Origin: an uncultured Collinsella sp.
GTDB lineage: Bacteria > Actinomycetota > Coriobacteriia > Coriobacteriales > Coriobacteriaceae
Direction of reading: 5' to 3'
Assembly: GCA_900757265.1 (NCBI GenBank)
Contig: CAAENW010000207.1
Span: 1 to 7,799 of the forward strand
DNA: 7,799 nt
This document shows, one piece after another, positions 7,625-7,799 of the stretch (positions are counted from its first letter, which is position 1; every line of letters starts with the position of its first letter). The notes beneath the pieces were generated by a model. It saw only the letters and a list, made by a program, of their open reading frames with translations. It made no database searches and had not been told where the DNA came from. Made by a program: the position numbers and the translations under genes.

Positions 7625-7799
7625 CTATTTGTTTTCGCAGGCTTGCGTGGACTGCGCGGGTTTGTCGCCCGTCACACCCAGCCCATAGCGAAAGCTAATA
7701 GCATCGACGGGGCACGCGCCCACGCATTTGCCGCAACGAATGCACTCGGCATGGTTGGGCGTACGCGTAACGTCCACGTCCATTTGACACACCTTGGCG
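7625..7799 (-). CDS. 4Fe-4S ferredoxin-type protein, C-terminal part (partial)
   Basis: The last 57 residues of a protein running off the right edge. They carry a classic [4Fe-4S] motif CIRCGKCVGACPVDAISF (cysteines at visible residues 19, 22, 25 and 29, with Pro after the last), then a short tail ending ACENK. The preceding AKVCQMDVDVTRTPNHAE resembles the CxxxCP-containing segment before the ferredoxin motif in NapH/NosR-like membrane polyferredoxins, with Gln where Pro is usual. If so, the missing N-terminus should hold several TM helices; this part is inference. Such proteins pass electrons from the cytoplasm across or along the membrane. The gene ends 35 bases before the thioredoxin lipoprotein gene, consistent with the two working as an electron-delivery pair. 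Confidence 0.8.
   Translation of the reverse strand, partial: AKVCQMDVDVTRTPNHAECIRCGKCVGACPVDAISFRYGLGVTGDKPAQSTQACENK

Noticed and set aside
7617..7628. 12-bp palindrome ATAGGTACCTAT over the ferredoxin-type gene stop, next to two TATAA-like boxes
   Set aside because: Too short to call an operator from one instance, and neither TATAA-like box has a -35 element at normal spacing, so no internal promoter is claimed.

Overview
The window looks like chromosomal DNA of a GC-rich, Gram-positive, anaerobic gut actinobacterium of the class Coriobacteriia, most likely Collinsella or a close relative. This is inferred from the codon use, the look of the fused MacB-type ABC protein, the clustered redox genes and the TGTGACAAAGGGA...TCCCTTTGTCACA palindromes; no rRNA or other marker gene confirms it. 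I see no tRNA, rRNA, CRISPR array, phage gene or transposase gene.

Layout. One plus-strand gene (61-1194) encodes a membrane protein I do not recognise. It converges on a block of minus-strand genes filling the rest. Reading the minus strand in its 5'->3' direction (right to left) these are: the 3' end of a 4Fe-4S ferredoxin-type protein (7799-7625, cut by the window edge); a thioredoxin-fold lipoprotein of the TlpA/ResA type (7589-6627) followed by a strong intrinsic terminator (6600-6573); a 50-residue rhodanese remnant (6555-6403) that has kept the catalytic loop but lost its N-terminal half; a CoA-disulfide-reductase-like flavoprotein with a fused rhodanese domain (6400-4709); and a 1084-residue ABC ATPase/permease with a very large extracytoplasmic domain (4486-1232).

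How the genes may work together. The ferredoxin-type protein, the thioredoxin lipoprotein and the flavoprotein-rhodanese form a redox and sulfur neighbourhood. A plausible reading is delivery of electrons across the membrane to extracytoplasmic thiols (ferredoxin protein plus lipoprotein), next to cytoplasmic disulfide or persulfide handling (flavoprotein). The terminator between the two pairs suggests two transcription units. The ABC protein is set apart by a second terminator-like hairpin and is flanked on both sides by near-identical palindromic repeats, so it reads as a separate unit.

Non-coding content. No stretch over 300 bases lacks a gene. The largest gap (4487-4708) holds a repeat copy, a hairpin whose pairing is complete only in the minus-strand RNA, a weak promoter candidate and the ribosome binding site of the ABC gene. 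The most interesting observations are the repeat pair framing the ABC gene, the truncated rhodanese missed by usual ORF length cut-offs, and the strand-specific hairpin.
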